64,000 nucleotides of DNA from Streptomyces sp. NBC_00820 (GTDB lineage Bacteria > Actinomycetota > Actinomycetes > Streptomycetales > Streptomycetaceae). The stretch lies in the NCBI RefSeq assembly GCF_036347055.1, contig NZ_CP108882.1, positions 6,002,001 through 6,066,000 on the forward strand, written 5' to 3'. The notes under the pieces are model-generated. The model saw only the letters and a list, made by a program, of their open reading frames with translations, did no database searches and was not told the origin of the DNA. The translations under genes were made by a program, and so were the position numbers. Every line of letters starts with the position of its first letter. The first letter of the stretch is position 1. This document shows positions 8,340 to 17,128 of the stretch, piece after piece.

Positions 8340-9215
8340 ATGAGCACGCGCACGCGGATCGCCTTCCTCAAGGGTCACGGCACCGAGAACGACTTCGTGA
8401 TCGTCCCTGACTCCGAGAACGCCATCGAGCTGACCCCGGCCGCGGTCGCCGTCCTGTGCGACCGCCGGGCCGGCATCGGCGGCGACGGCGTCCTGCACGT
8501 CGTGCGGTCCGCCGCGCACCCCGAGGCCCGGGAGATGGCCGCCGAGGCGGAGTGGTTCATGGACTACCGCAACGGCGACGGCTCGATCGCGGAGATGTGC
8601 GGCAACGGCGTGCGTGTGTTCGCGGGCTACCTCCAGCACGCCGGACATGTGGGCGAAGGAGACCTCGCCATCGCCACGCGCGCGGGCGTGAAGACCGTCC
8701 ACATCGCGAAGAACGGCGACATCACCGTCGGCATGGGCGCCGCCCGCCTTCCCGAGGACGAGGTCACCGTGAGCGTCGGAGAGCGCAGCTGGCCCGCGCG
8801 GAACGTGAACATGGGCAACCCGCACGCCGTCGCCTTCGTCGACGACCTGGCACACGCCGGCAACCTGTACTCCGCGCCGCCCGTCAGCCCGGCCACCGCC
8901 TACCCCGACGGGGTGAACGTCGAGTTCGTCGTCGACCGCGGCCCCCGGCACGTCGCCATGCGCGTGCACGAGCGCGGTTCCGGCGAGACCCGCTCCTGCG
9001 GTACGGGCGCGTGCGCGGTCGCCGTGGCCACCGCCCGGCGTGACGGCGCCGACCCGGCCGTCACCGGGACTCCGGCGACGTACACCGTGGACGTGCCCGG
9101 CGGACGCCTCGTCATCACCGAACGGCCCGACGGGGAGATCGAGATGACGGGGCCCGCCGTGATCGTCGCCGAGGGCGAGATCGACGCCGCTTGGCTGGAA
9201 AACGCGCTCCGCTGA
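8340..9215 (+). CDS. dapF: Diaminopimelate epimerase DapF
   Basis: A 291-residue PLP-independent epimerase converting LL- to meso-diaminopimelate for lysine and peptidoglycan synthesis. Both catalytic cysteines are present: 'AEMCGNGVR' and 'SCGTGACAVAVA'. 'FLKGHGTENDFVIV' is the family N-terminus (KGHGTENDF), and 'NVNMGNPHAV' and 'HERGSGETRSCG' are the other signature segments. The ATG at 8340 has only a GAGGA touching it, while TACGAT ends 6 nt upstream, so a leaderless or near-leaderless mRNA is likely. The IS insertion 200 bp upstream does not interrupt the gene or this -10 element but may have displaced more distant control sequence. Confidence 0.95.
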   Translation: MSTRTRIAFLKGHGTENDFVIVPDSENAIELTPAAVAVLCDRRAGIGGDGVLHVVRSAAHPEAREMAAEAEWFMDYRNGDGSIAEMCGNGVRVFAGYLQHAGHVGEGDLAIATRAGVKTVHIAKNGDITVGMGAARLPEDEVTVSVGERSWPARNVNMGNPHAVAFVDDLAHAGNLYSAPPVSPATAYPDGVNVEFVVDRGPRHVAMRVHERGSGETRSCGTGACAVAVATARRDGADPAVTGTPATYTVDVPGGRLVITERPDGEIEMTGPAVIVAEGEIDAAWLENALR

Positions 9216-9510
9216 CCTGACGGAACAGCGGTCACGGCGAACCCGGGGCGCCCGGACCTGCGGCGCGGGGCATACTCCCGGCGCCCGGGTCCGTTCGAAA
9301 CCGCGGCCGAGGGCAGGGCACGTGGCGCAAACCCTAAACCTCCTCCGTGTCGCTCGAATGGGTGATCCGTTTCACGCTCGGCGAGAGGCGGTCGGTCGCA
9401 CGTGGTGGGCTCGGTAGCATCAAGCACCGGCACGGACGGGGGAACGTCGCCATCCCTGAGCCGCGTATGCCCTGGAGCTCCGTCCGCCGGTCCACGAGCC
9501 GGAGGTGCCC
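9216..9510. other. dapF-rsh intergenic region
   Basis: 295 bp with no gene. An imperfect GC-rich inverted repeat starts soon after dapF (ACCCGGGGCGCC near 9241 against GGCGCCCGGGT near 9280). A lone TAGCAT at 9415-9420 could be a -10 for the rsh gene; I see no convincing -35. Confidence 0.35.
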
Positions 9511-11928
9511 ATGAGTGCGGAGGCCACGAACCCTGCGACCCCTGGCCCGGTGGCGCCCACAGCGCCGGTGGCCCCAACCGTGCCGGCCGTGCCGGCTGGG
9601 CCCGCGGCGGCCGTCGTGCCCGCGGCGGCCCGCTGGAAGTCCCGGCCGCGCATCGATCTGCGCCGGATCGGCCGGGCCGCGCTGCTCGGACCCGCCGCCC
9701 GCGGCAGGCTGCCCGACGCCATCGGTCACGTCGTGGAGGCGCACCGCGCCCACCACCCCGACGCGGACCTGGAACCCCTGCGCCGCGCCTACGTCCTCGC
9801 GGAGTCCTCGCACCGCGGCCAGATGCGCAAGAGCGGCGAGCCGTACATCACGCACCCGCTGGCCGTGACCCTCATCCTCGCCGAACTCGGCGCCGAGACG
9901 ACCACGTTGACGGCCTCGCTGCTCCACGACACCGTCGAGGACACGGATGTGACGCTAGCTCAGGTGCGGGAACAATTCGGTGAGGAGGTGCGTTACCTGG
10001 TCGACGGCGTCACGAAGCTGGAGAAGGTCGACTACGGCGCCGCGGCCGAGCCCGAGACCTTCCGCAAGATGCTCGTCGCCACCGGCAACGACGTGCGCGT
10101 GATGTCGATCAAACTCGCCGACCGCCTGCACAACATGCGCACTCTCGGCGTGATGCGCCCCGAGAAACAGGCGCGGATCGCCAAGGTCACCCGTGACGTC
10201 CTCATCCCGCTCGCCGAACGGCTCGGCGTCCAGGCACTCAAGACCGAGCTGGAAGACCTCGTCTTCGCCATCCTCCACCCGGAGGAGTACGAACACACCA
10301 GGGAACTCATCGCGGAGAACACCGCCCGCCCCGACGACGCCCTCGCGGCGATCGCCGAACAGGTCCGCGGCGTACTGCGTGAGGCCGACATCCCCGCCGA
10401 AGTCCTCATCCGCCCCCGCCACTTCGTCTCGGTCCACCGTGTCGCCCGTAAACGCGGACAACTGCGCGACGCCGACTTCGGACGCCTGCTGGTCCTCGTG
10501 CACGAGGACGCCGACTGCTACGGCGTCCTCGGCGAGCTGCACACCTGTATGACGCCGGTCGTCTCCGAGTTCAAGGACTTCATCGCCGTACCCAAGTTCA
10601 ACCTGTACCAGTCGCTGCACACCGCCGTCGCCCGCGCGGACGGCCAGGTCGCCGAAGTCCTCATCCGCACCCACCAGATGCACAAGGCCGCCGAGGCCGG
10701 AGTGATCGCGCTCGGCAACCCCTACGCACCCCCCGCGGAGGACCCGTCCCAGGCCGCCGACGGAGAGCGCGCCGACCCCACCCGCCCCGGCTGGCTCTCC
10801 CGCCTCCTCGACTGGCAGCGGGCGGCCCCCGACCCCGACACCTTCTGGTCCACCCTGCGCGAGGACCTCGCCCAGGACCGCGAGATCACCGTCTTCCGGC
10901 CCGACGGTGGCACCCTCGGCCTGCCCGAGGGCGCCACCTGCGTGGACGCCGCCTACGCGCAGTACGGCGAGGACGCCCACGCCTGCATCGGCGCCCGCGT
11001 CAACGGCCGCCTCGCCACGCTCAGCACCGTCCTGCGGGACGGCGACAGCGTCCAGCTCCTCATGGGCCAGGACCCCGCCTCCGAACCCTCCCGCGAGTGG
11101 CTGGAGCACGCCCACACCCCCGCCGCACGCATCGCCATCCAGCGGTGGCTGGCGACCCATCCCGGCGACGCCGCCCCGGACACGCATCCCTCGACCGGCG
11201 ACGGCGCCACCGGCGCCCAGGGCCCGGGGAGCGCTGGCCGCCCGGGGGACACACCCCGCGAGGCGACGGGCACACCTTCCGGGACAGCGCACGCACCGTC
11301 CGCGAGAGCGCAGGCGCCGGCCACCTCGTCGGACGGGGCGGGCGCCGCGCCGGCGGGCGCGCCCGCCGCATCGGCGGACTCGACCGGCGCCCCGGAGGGC
11401 ACGTCCTCCGCCCGCACCACCAGGCGAGGTCCCGCCAGGGGCCGCTCCGGCACGGCCGTCCCCCTCGCGCGCCCTCGCGGCGCCGACGTGCTCGTGGACC
11501 GGCCCGGGGCCGTCGTACGGCTCGCCGGATGCTGTACGCCCGTACCGCTCGACGAGATCACCGGGTTCGCCGTGCGCGGGGGAGTGGTGACCGTGCACCG
11601 CGCCGGATGCGCCGCGGTGGCCCACATGACGACCAGGGGACGCGCCGAGATCGGTGTGCGCTGGGGGGACACCACCGAGTGCCGGGTCACGCTGATCGCC
11701 GAATCGTTCGGCCGCCCCCATCTGCTCGCCGACCTCACCGAGGCGATGGCCCAGGAAGGCGCCGAGATCGTCTCCGCCACCGTGGAACCGCCCAGCCAGC
11801 AGCGGGTACGGCACACCTACACGGTGCGGCTGCCCGACGCGGCGCACCTCCCGGCCCTCATGCGCGCCATGCGCGACGTGCCCGGGGTGTACGACGTGAG
11901 CCGCGCCCAGGCGCCGATGGCGTCCTGA
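9511..11928 (+). CDS. rshA: RelA/SpoT-homologue (RSH), probably hydrolase-dominant
   Basis: An 805-residue long RSH protein. The HD hydrolase domain is intact: His115 in 'PYITHPLAV', His139-Asp140 in 'LLHDTVEDTD', and Asp204 in 'KLADRLHNMR'. The synthetase domain (about 300-390) keeps 'EFKDFIAVPKFNLYQSLHTAV' and 'VAEVLIRT', but the segment that normally reads like 'YDLxAIRVI' and holds a catalytic Asp is 'ADFGRLLVLV' (321-330). TGS (DREITVFRPDGGTLGLPEGA), a ~100-residue Ala/Pro/Ser/Thr linker, a Cys-Cys conserved segment (VRLAGCCTPVPLDEI) and a C-terminal ACT domain follow. ATG 9511 has GGAGG 5 nt upstream. The name follows the second, non-RelA RSH of S. coelicolor, recalled by context. Confidence 0.88.
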   Translation: MSAEATNPATPGPVAPTAPVAPTVPAVPAGPAAAVVPAAARWKSRPRIDLRRIGRAALLGPAARGRLPDAIGHVVEAHRAHHPDADLEPLRRAYVLAESSHRGQMRKSGEPYITHPLAVTLILAELGAETTTLTASLLHDTVEDTDVTLAQVREQFGEEVRYLVDGVTKLEKVDYGAAAEPETFRKMLVATGNDVRVMSIKLADRLHNMRTLGVMRPEKQARIAKVTRDVLIPLAERLGVQALKTELEDLVFAILHPEEYEHTRELIAENTARPDDALAAIAEQVRGVLREADIPAEVLIRPRHFVSVHRVARKRGQLRDADFGRLLVLVHEDADCYGVLGELHTCMTPVVSEFKDFIAVPKFNLYQSLHTAVARADGQVAEVLIRTHQMHKAAEAGVIALGNPYAPPAEDPSQAADGERADPTRPGWLSRLLDWQRAAPDPDTFWSTLREDLAQDREITVFRPDGGTLGLPEGATCVDAAYAQYGEDAHACIGARVNGRLATLSTVLRDGDSVQLLMGQDPASEPSREWLEHAHTPAARIAIQRWLATHPGDAAPDTHPSTGDGATGAQGPGSAGRPGDTPREATGTPSGTAHAPSARAQAPATSSDGAGAAPAGAPAASADSTGAPEGTSSARTTRRGPARGRSGTAVPLARPRGADVLVDRPGAVVRLAGCCTPVPLDEITGFAVRGGVVTVHRAGCAAVAHMTTRGRAEIGVRWGDTTECRVTLIAESFGRPHLLADLTEAMAQEGAEIVSATVEPPSQQRVRHTYTVRLPDAAHLPALMRAMRDVPGVYDVSRAQAPMAS

Positions 11929-12039
11929 GGGCGCCCCGGCCGCCGGCTTCCTGAAGAAGGCTCTCCCGGACCAACCCGTTCGGGTGGGCCCGGCGCGCGC
12001 CGCCGCCGCAGCGCCCGGGCGCGCTGGTAGCGGTGGTGC

Positions 12040-13584
12040 ATGCTGCTCACCCCCCGCTCGCGCCAGTCACTCGACCCCGGCCCACGCCGTGCCCCGCGGT
12101 TGCTCCGCCGCCGTGGGGCGGCCCTGCTCGCCTCCGCCGCGGCCGTCTGCCTCATCGCCGCCGGAGCCCCCGCCGAACCCCTGGGTGTCGGCGACCGGCT
12201 CTTCCCGTACCTGGGGAACCCGGGGTACGACGTGGCGTCGTACGACCTCTCCTTCACCTACCCCGGCACCAACGACAAGCCGCTGCGGGCCGTCACCACG
12301 ATCGACGCCTGGACGACCGCCACGCTGGACCGCATCAACCTCGACTTCGCCCACGGCACGGTGGAGTCCGTCGAGGTCGACGGCCGGCCGGCCTCCTTCA
12401 CCAGCGCGGGGCAGGACCTGGTCGTCACCCCCTCCCGCGCCCTCGCGCGGGGCAGCTGGACCCGGATCACCGTGCGGCACACCAGCGACCCCGTCGCCGC
12501 CGAGGGCCAGGACGGCGGCTGGGTGCGCACCTCCGACGGCCTCGCCATGGCGAACCAGGCCGACGCCGCTCACCTGGTCTTCCCGTGCAACGACCATCCG
12601 TCCGACAAGGCGATGTTCACCATCCGGGTCACCGCCCCGAACGACTACACCGCCGTCGCCAACGGCCTGCCCACCGGAGTGGAGCGCGTCGGCCCCAGCA
12701 CCACCTGGACCTACCGCTCCCAGCACCCCATGGCCACCGAGCTCGCGCAGGTCTCCATCGGCCGCTCCGCCGTACTGCACCGCCAGGGCCCCCACGGGCT
12801 GCCGGTCCGCGACGTCGTGCCCAGCGCCGACAGCAAGGCGCTCGAACCCTGGCTCGCCAGGACGCCCGACCAGATCGCCTGGATGGAGAGCAAGATCGGG
12901 CCGTACCCCTTCGAGACGTACGGCGTGCTCATGGCCCAGGCCTCCACGGGCTTCGAGCTGGAGACGCAGACCCTGTCGCTGTTCGAGAAGGACCTGTTCA
13001 CCGAGCCCGCCTATCCCAAGTGGTACCTCGAGTCGATCATGGTTCACGAGCTGTCCCACCAGTGGTTCGGCGACAGCGTCAGCCCCCGCACCTGGTCCGA
13101 CGTCTGGCTGAACGAGGGGCACGCCACCTGGTACGAGGCCCTCTACTCGGAGGAGAAGGCGCACAAGCCCCTGGAGGACCGGATGAAGGCCGCCTACGGC
13201 GCCTCCGACCGCTGGCGGGCCTCCGGCGGGCCGCCCGCCCGGCCCAAGCCCCCCGCGCCCGGCCAGAAGATCAGCATCTTCCGTCCCAACATCTACGACG
13301 GAGCGGCGCTCGTGCTCTACGCCCTGCGCCAGGAGATCGGCCGGCCGGCCTTCGAGCGCCTGGAGAAGGTGTGGGTCCAGGAACACCGGGACTCCACCGT
13401 CACCACCGCCGACTTCGTCCGCCTCGCCTCGGCCATCGGCGGCCGCGACCTCAGTGGCTTCTTCCAGGACTGGCTCTACGGCGAGAAGACCCCGCCCATG
13501 CCGGGCCACCCCGACTGGAAGCCCACCGCGTCGACCGATACGGCCAAGGAGCCGCGGTCCGGTAAGCCGGCGCCGGTGAAATGA
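12040..13584 (+). CDS. Secreted M1-family (gluzincin) aminopeptidase-like metalloprotease
   Basis: A 514-residue protein. The N-terminus is an export signal: Arg-rich, then 'GAALLASAAAVCLIAAGAPA' with an Ala-rich cleavage region. The zinc site is 'MVHELSHQWFGD' (HExxH), with the third ligand Glu in 'WLNEGHATW', 18 residues after the second His as in M1 enzymes. The preceding beta domain includes the family's 'STGFELETQT' segment, a variant of the usual GAMEN-type motif. The C-terminus ends with a Pro/Lys-rich tail and has no armadillo domain, so it is a short M1 enzyme. TAGCGG ends 6 nt before the ATG and no Shine-Dalgarno is obvious. It is probably an extracellular peptidase. Confidence 0.85.
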   Translation: MLLTPRSRQSLDPGPRRAPRLLRRRGAALLASAAAVCLIAAGAPAEPLGVGDRLFPYLGNPGYDVASYDLSFTYPGTNDKPLRAVTTIDAWTTATLDRINLDFAHGTVESVEVDGRPASFTSAGQDLVVTPSRALARGSWTRITVRHTSDPVAAEGQDGGWVRTSDGLAMANQADAAHLVFPCNDHPSDKAMFTIRVTAPNDYTAVANGLPTGVERVGPSTTWTYRSQHPMATELAQVSIGRSAVLHRQGPHGLPVRDVVPSADSKALEPWLARTPDQIAWMESKIGPYPFETYGVLMAQASTGFELETQTLSLFEKDLFTEPAYPKWYLESIMVHELSHQWFGDSVSPRTWSDVWLNEGHATWYEALYSEEKAHKPLEDRMKAAYGASDRWRASGGPPARPKPPAPGQKISIFRPNIYDGAALVLYALRQEIGRPAFERLEKVWVQEHRDSTVTTADFVRLASAIGGRDLSGFFQDWLYGEKTPPMPGHPDWKPTASTDTAKEPRSGKPAPVK

Positions 13585-13601
13585 CGCCGGGGGCGCCTGG
13601 G

Positions 13602-13646
13602 ACTCCGGGGACTCCGGGAACTCCGGGAACTCCGGGAACTCCGGGG
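13602..13646. repeat. Five tandem 9-bp repeats (ACTCCGGGA/G)
   Basis: Units at 13602, 13611, 13620, 13629 and 13638; each reads ACTCCGGG plus A or G. They lie in the 341-bp gap before hflX, which otherwise contains loosely repeated GATGGACGCC-like sequence and no gene. Confidence 0.85.
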
Positions 13647-13853
13647 ATGCCGAGGACACGGGGATGACGGCCAGGGCGCCGATGGATGCCAACGGACGCC
13701 GATGGACGCCGACGGGCGCCGAGAACGGCGAAATCACCGGAGTGGCGGGGCCGGCGGCGGGGAAATAACGCGGTGACGAGACGCGCCGTGCCGTGGGACC
13801 ATTTTCAGGTCGGCGCGGCACGGGTCACGGGAATCTCCCCGGGTACTCGAGCG

Positions 13854-13889
13854 TTGTCCGAACAAGACCGCCGGTTGCGCCACAACCGG
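13854..13889. promoter_or_regulatory. Two small inverted repeats upstream of hflX
   Basis: TTGT-ccga-ACAA (13854-13865) is followed by CCGGTTG-cgcca-CAACCGG (13871-13889, perfect 7-bp stem). They lie 36-72 nt before the start codon and could form leader structure or bind a regulator; no function is known to me. Confidence 0.4.
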
Positions 13890-13925
13890 ATCGGCACTCC
13901 CATCGACCATCGGCGTAAGGATCCA

Positions 13926-15416
13926 ATGACCTCCTCTTCTTCCCCTTCCCAGGACACCAAGCGCCTCGCGCACGCCTATCCCGAAGGTCTTCGGGCCGAT
14001 GCCCTGATGGAAGAGGACGTCGCCTGGAGCCACGAGATCGACGGCGAGCGGGACGGTGACCAGCTCGACCGGTCCGAGCGCGCGGCCCTGCGCCGCGTGG
14101 GGGGCCTCTCCACCGAGCTGGAGGACGTCACCGAGGTCGAGTACCGCCAGCTCCGCCTGGAGCGGGTCGTGCTCGTCGGCGTGTGGACGACCGGCACCGC
14201 CCAGGACGCCGACAACTCCCTCGCCGAGCTGGCCGCCCTCGCCGAGACCGCGGGCGCGCTCGTGCTCGACGGCGTGATCCAGCGCCGCGACAAGCCCGAC
14301 GCGGCCACCTACATCGGCTCGGGCAAGGCCCTCGAGCTGCGCGACGTCGTCCTCGAATCGGGCGCCGACACCGTCATCTGCGACGGTGAGCTGAGCCCGG
14401 GCCAGCTGATCCAGCTGGAGGACGTCGTCAAGGTCAAGGTCATCGACCGTACGGCCCTGATCCTCGACATCTTCGCCCAGCACGCCAAGTCCCGTGAGGG
14501 CAAGGCGCAGGTCGCGCTGGCGCAGATGCAGTACATGCTGCCCAGGCTCCGCGGCTGGGGCCAGTCGCTGTCCCGGCAGATGGGTGGCGGTCGCGGTGGC
14601 CTCGCCACGCGTGGCCCCGGTGAGACCAAGATCGAAACGGACCGGCGCCGGATCCGCGAGAAGATGGCGAAGATGCGCCGGGAGATCGCGGACATGAAGA
14701 CCGGCCGTGAGGTCAAGCGTCAGGAACGCCGGCGCAACAAGGTGCCGTCCGTCGCCATCGCGGGCTACACCAACGCCGGCAAGTCCTCCCTGCTCAACCG
14801 CCTCACGGGCGCCGGCGTCCTGGTCGAGAACTCGCTGTTCGCGACCCTGGACCCGACCGTCCGGCGCGCGGAGACCCCGAGCGGCCGCCTGTACACCCTG
14901 GCCGACACCGTCGGCTTCGTCCGGCACCTGCCGCACCACCTGGTCGAGGCGTTCCGCTCCACCATGGAGGAGGTCGGCGACTCCGACCTGATCCTGCACG
15001 TGGTGGACGGTTCGCACCCGAACCCGGAGGAGCAGCTGGCCGCCGTGCGCGAGGTGATCCGGGACGTCGGCGCCACCGACGTACCCGAGATCGTCGTGAT
15101 CAACAAGGCGGACGCGGCCGACCCGCTGGTCCTCCAGCGGCTGCTGCGGGTCGAGAAGCGTTCCCTCGCGGTCTCGGCGCGTACCGGCCTGGGCATCGAG
15201 GAACTGCTCGCGCTCGTGGACGACGAGCTGCCCCGCCCCTCGGTCGAGGTCGACGCGCTCGTCCCGTACACGCACGGCAAGCTCGTCGCCCGCGCCCACA
15301 CCGAGGGCGAGGTCCTCTCCGAGGAGCACACCGCGGACGGCACCCGGATCAAGGTCCGGGTGAACGAGGAACTGGCGGCGGACCTGGCGCCGTACGCGTC
15401 CGCGTCCGCGGCCTGA
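13926..15416 (+). CDS. hflX: Ribosome-associated GTPase HflX
   Basis: A 496-residue GTPase that binds the 50S subunit and splits stalled ribosomes under stress. The N-terminal HflX domain includes 'GGLATRGPGETKIETDRRRI', the family signature, followed by a coiled-coil linker (RIREKMAKMRREI). GTPase motifs: G1 'GYTNAGKSSLLNRL', G3 'DTVGFVRHLPHHLVEAF' and G4 'VINKAD'. The ATG at 13926 has AAGGA with good spacing and precedes an N-terminal extension of about 75 residues common in actinobacterial HflX. A strong terminator follows, so the gene is probably monocistronic. Confidence 0.95.
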   Translation: MTSSSSPSQDTKRLAHAYPEGLRADALMEEDVAWSHEIDGERDGDQLDRSERAALRRVGGLSTELEDVTEVEYRQLRLERVVLVGVWTTGTAQDADNSLAELAALAETAGALVLDGVIQRRDKPDAATYIGSGKALELRDVVLESGADTVICDGELSPGQLIQLEDVVKVKVIDRTALILDIFAQHAKSREGKAQVALAQMQYMLPRLRGWGQSLSRQMGGGRGGLATRGPGETKIETDRRRIREKMAKMRREIADMKTGREVKRQERRRNKVPSVAIAGYTNAGKSSLLNRLTGAGVLVENSLFATLDPTVRRAETPSGRLYTLADTVGFVRHLPHHLVEAFRSTMEEVGDSDLILHVVDGSHPNPEEQLAAVREVIRDVGATDVPEIVVINKADAADPLVLQRLLRVEKRSLAVSARTGLGIEELLALVDDELPRPSVEVDALVPYTHGKLVARAHTEGEVLSEEHTADGTRIKVRVNEELAADLAPYASASAA

Positions 15417-15433
15417 CACCGCACCGCAGCACA

Positions 15434-15471
15434 GGAAGGCCCGCCACCCGTTCCCGGGTGGCGGGCCTTCC
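15434..15471. terminator. Bidirectional terminator, 17-bp perfect stem
   Basis: GGAAGGCCCGCCACCCG (15434-15450), loop TTCC, then its exact complement (15455-15471). It lies between the convergent hflX and protease genes. Confidence 0.9.
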
Positions 15472-15489
15472 CGCTTGCCGCGCGCGGGT

Positions 15490-16722
15490 CTACCGGCCGG
15501 TGAACTTCCGGCTGACCGAGTCGTACACGCCCTTGGCCACCTCACCCAGCCGGGGACCGGCGAGCCATCCCGCGGAGACCGGGCCGATCGAGGTGTTGGA
15601 CACCAGGGTGGGCTTGCCGTCCGAGCCCGTCTCCACCCAGCCACCGCCGGAGGAGCCACCGGTCATCGTGCAGCCGATGCGGTACATCGTCGGGTCCGAC
15701 GCGTTGATCGACAGCCGGCCCGGCTTGTCCTGGCACTGGTACAGCAGCCGGCCGTCGAACGGCGCCGCCGCCGGGTAACCGCTGGCCGTGATGTTCCGCA
15801 CCTGCGGCACGGCCGGGGCGTCGAAGCTCACCGGCAGCGCGCCGCCGACCGTCTCCTCCAGCGACTTGCCGGTGGTGCCCTGCTCCGGCGTCACATGGAT
15901 CACGGCGAAGTCGTACGAGGCGCCGTCACCGCCGGTCGCGCCGCCCTTGTCGATCCACTGCTGCGAGGTCTTGGCCCCGTCGGCCCACCAGACGCCGAGC
16001 GGAGCGACCTGCTCCCGCGGGGCGCCCTTCATCTGCGCGGGCGACATGCCCTGGTTGTTGTACGACGGCACGAAGGCGAGGTTGCGGTACCAGCCGCCCT
16101 TCTTGCCGGCGTGCACACAGTGGCCCGCCGTCCAGATGAGGTTGGACTTGCCCGGGTGCGCCGGGTCCTCGACGACCGTCGCCGAGCAGACCATCGTGCC
16201 CTCGGGGGCGTCGAAGAACACCTTGCCGGAGGTGGCCGCGTTGTTGTGGTACGGCGCCGTGACCGGCTGCGCCTTCACCGGCGCCGGGGCCGGGTCCGTC
16301 ACTCCCTGGTCACCGGAGAGGTCGTTGTCGTCGACGCCCCTGTCGGGATCGTCGGCGCCCCGCATGCGGTCCGGGTTCCACAGGCCCTTGATGATCGGGT
16401 TGATGAAGTCGTTGGCCTCGCGCAGCCACTGCTCCCGGTCCCAGTTCTTCCAGGCGCCGTTCTTCCACTTGTCGACGTCGACGCCGTGCTCTTCGAGCTT
16501 CTGCCGGATGTTGTCCGGGATCCTGATCTTTCCGTCGCCGGAGCCGATCGCGGTCGCGGTGGCGGTCGGCCGGTCGTCGGCCTTGTCGTCGCTGTCGCCG
16601 CCGCACGCCGTGGCGGTCAGCGTGAGCGTCGACACGAGGGCGACCGTCGCCAGCACGGGGGAGGTTCTGCGCGGCACGCCCCTCCCTCGGCGAACGGTGA
16701 ACGACGGCCGTATGGATCGCAT
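15490..16722 (-). CDS. Trypsin-like (S1, V8-type) serine protease, lipoprotein
   Basis: About 410 residues. The start 'MRSIRPSFTVRRGRGVPRR' is followed by a hydrophobic stretch and a lipobox ending in Cys ('LTLTATACGGD'), so the protein is probably exported and lipid-anchored. The catalytic triad is visible: His in 'WTAGHCVHAG', Asp in 'SYDFAVIHV' and Ser in 'MTGGSSGGGW'. A Lys/Trp-rich region (DKWKNGAWKNWDREQW) precedes the protease domain. The ATG at 16722 has GGGGGAG 8 nt upstream. This is the family of secreted glutamyl-endopeptidase-like proteases of actinobacteria; its substrate is unknown. Confidence 0.85.
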   Translation of the reverse strand: MRSIRPSFTVRRGRGVPRRTSPVLATVALVSTLTLTATACGGDSDDKADDRPTATATAIGSGDGKIRIPDNIRQKLEEHGVDVDKWKNGAWKNWDREQWLREANDFINPIIKGLWNPDRMRGADDPDRGVDDNDLSGDQGVTDPAPAPVKAQPVTAPYHNNAATSGKVFFDAPEGTMVCSATVVEDPAHPGKSNLIWTAGHCVHAGKKGGWYRNLAFVPSYNNQGMSPAQMKGAPREQVAPLGVWWADGAKTSQQWIDKGGATGGDGASYDFAVIHVTPEQGTTGKSLEETVGGALPVSFDAPAVPQVRNITASGYPAAAPFDGRLLYQCQDKPGRLSINASDPTMYRIGCTMTGGSSGGGWVETGSDGKPTLVSNTSIGPVSAGWLAGPRLGEVAKGVYDSVSRKFTGR

Positions 16723-17128
16723 GGTCTTGACTCCCCCTGCTGTGAAGGAACTCGGCACTTCGGCCCGGCACCGGCACCTCACTCACGGGGAGTTGACGCC
16801 GGCTTCGTGGCTCTCTGGGAACGGGACCACACACTATGCGCTCGCCGTGGGGGACTTCTGACGGAACGGCAACGGTTTCGCTACGGGCTGCGTGATCCGG
16901 CCATTCATCAGGGGTTTCAGGTACGGACACACCCGTCCCACCCGGCACTGCCGAGAGGCCGGCCCGCTTCGGGGACGCTCCCGGCGCGGCGAGGATCCGC
17001 GGCAAGGATCTTGGTGGCAGACCGTAACCCGTAGGCCGGTCCGCGGTTGTTAGCGATGGGGGTCCCGCTGCCTTGGCCCGGCCCCCGCGGATCAACTCGC
17101 CTCTGAACAGCGGGGAGGACAGCGAGCC
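16723..17128. other. Divergent intergenic region, protease / siderophore block
   Basis: 406 bp with no gene. I looked for an iron box (TTAGGTTAGGCTAACCTAA-type) because the downstream genes look siderophore-related, and saw none. GGGGAGGA (17112-17119) is the ribosome site of the aminotransferase gene. Confidence 0.5.

Noticed and set aside
9280..9300. TTCGAAACC-like half SOS box upstream of the RSH gene
   Set aside because: Only one half resembles the consensus; the other half does not match.
16783..17128. Iron-regulator box upstream of the siderophore-type genes
   Set aside because: No palindrome resembling the DmdR/IdeR consensus was found.
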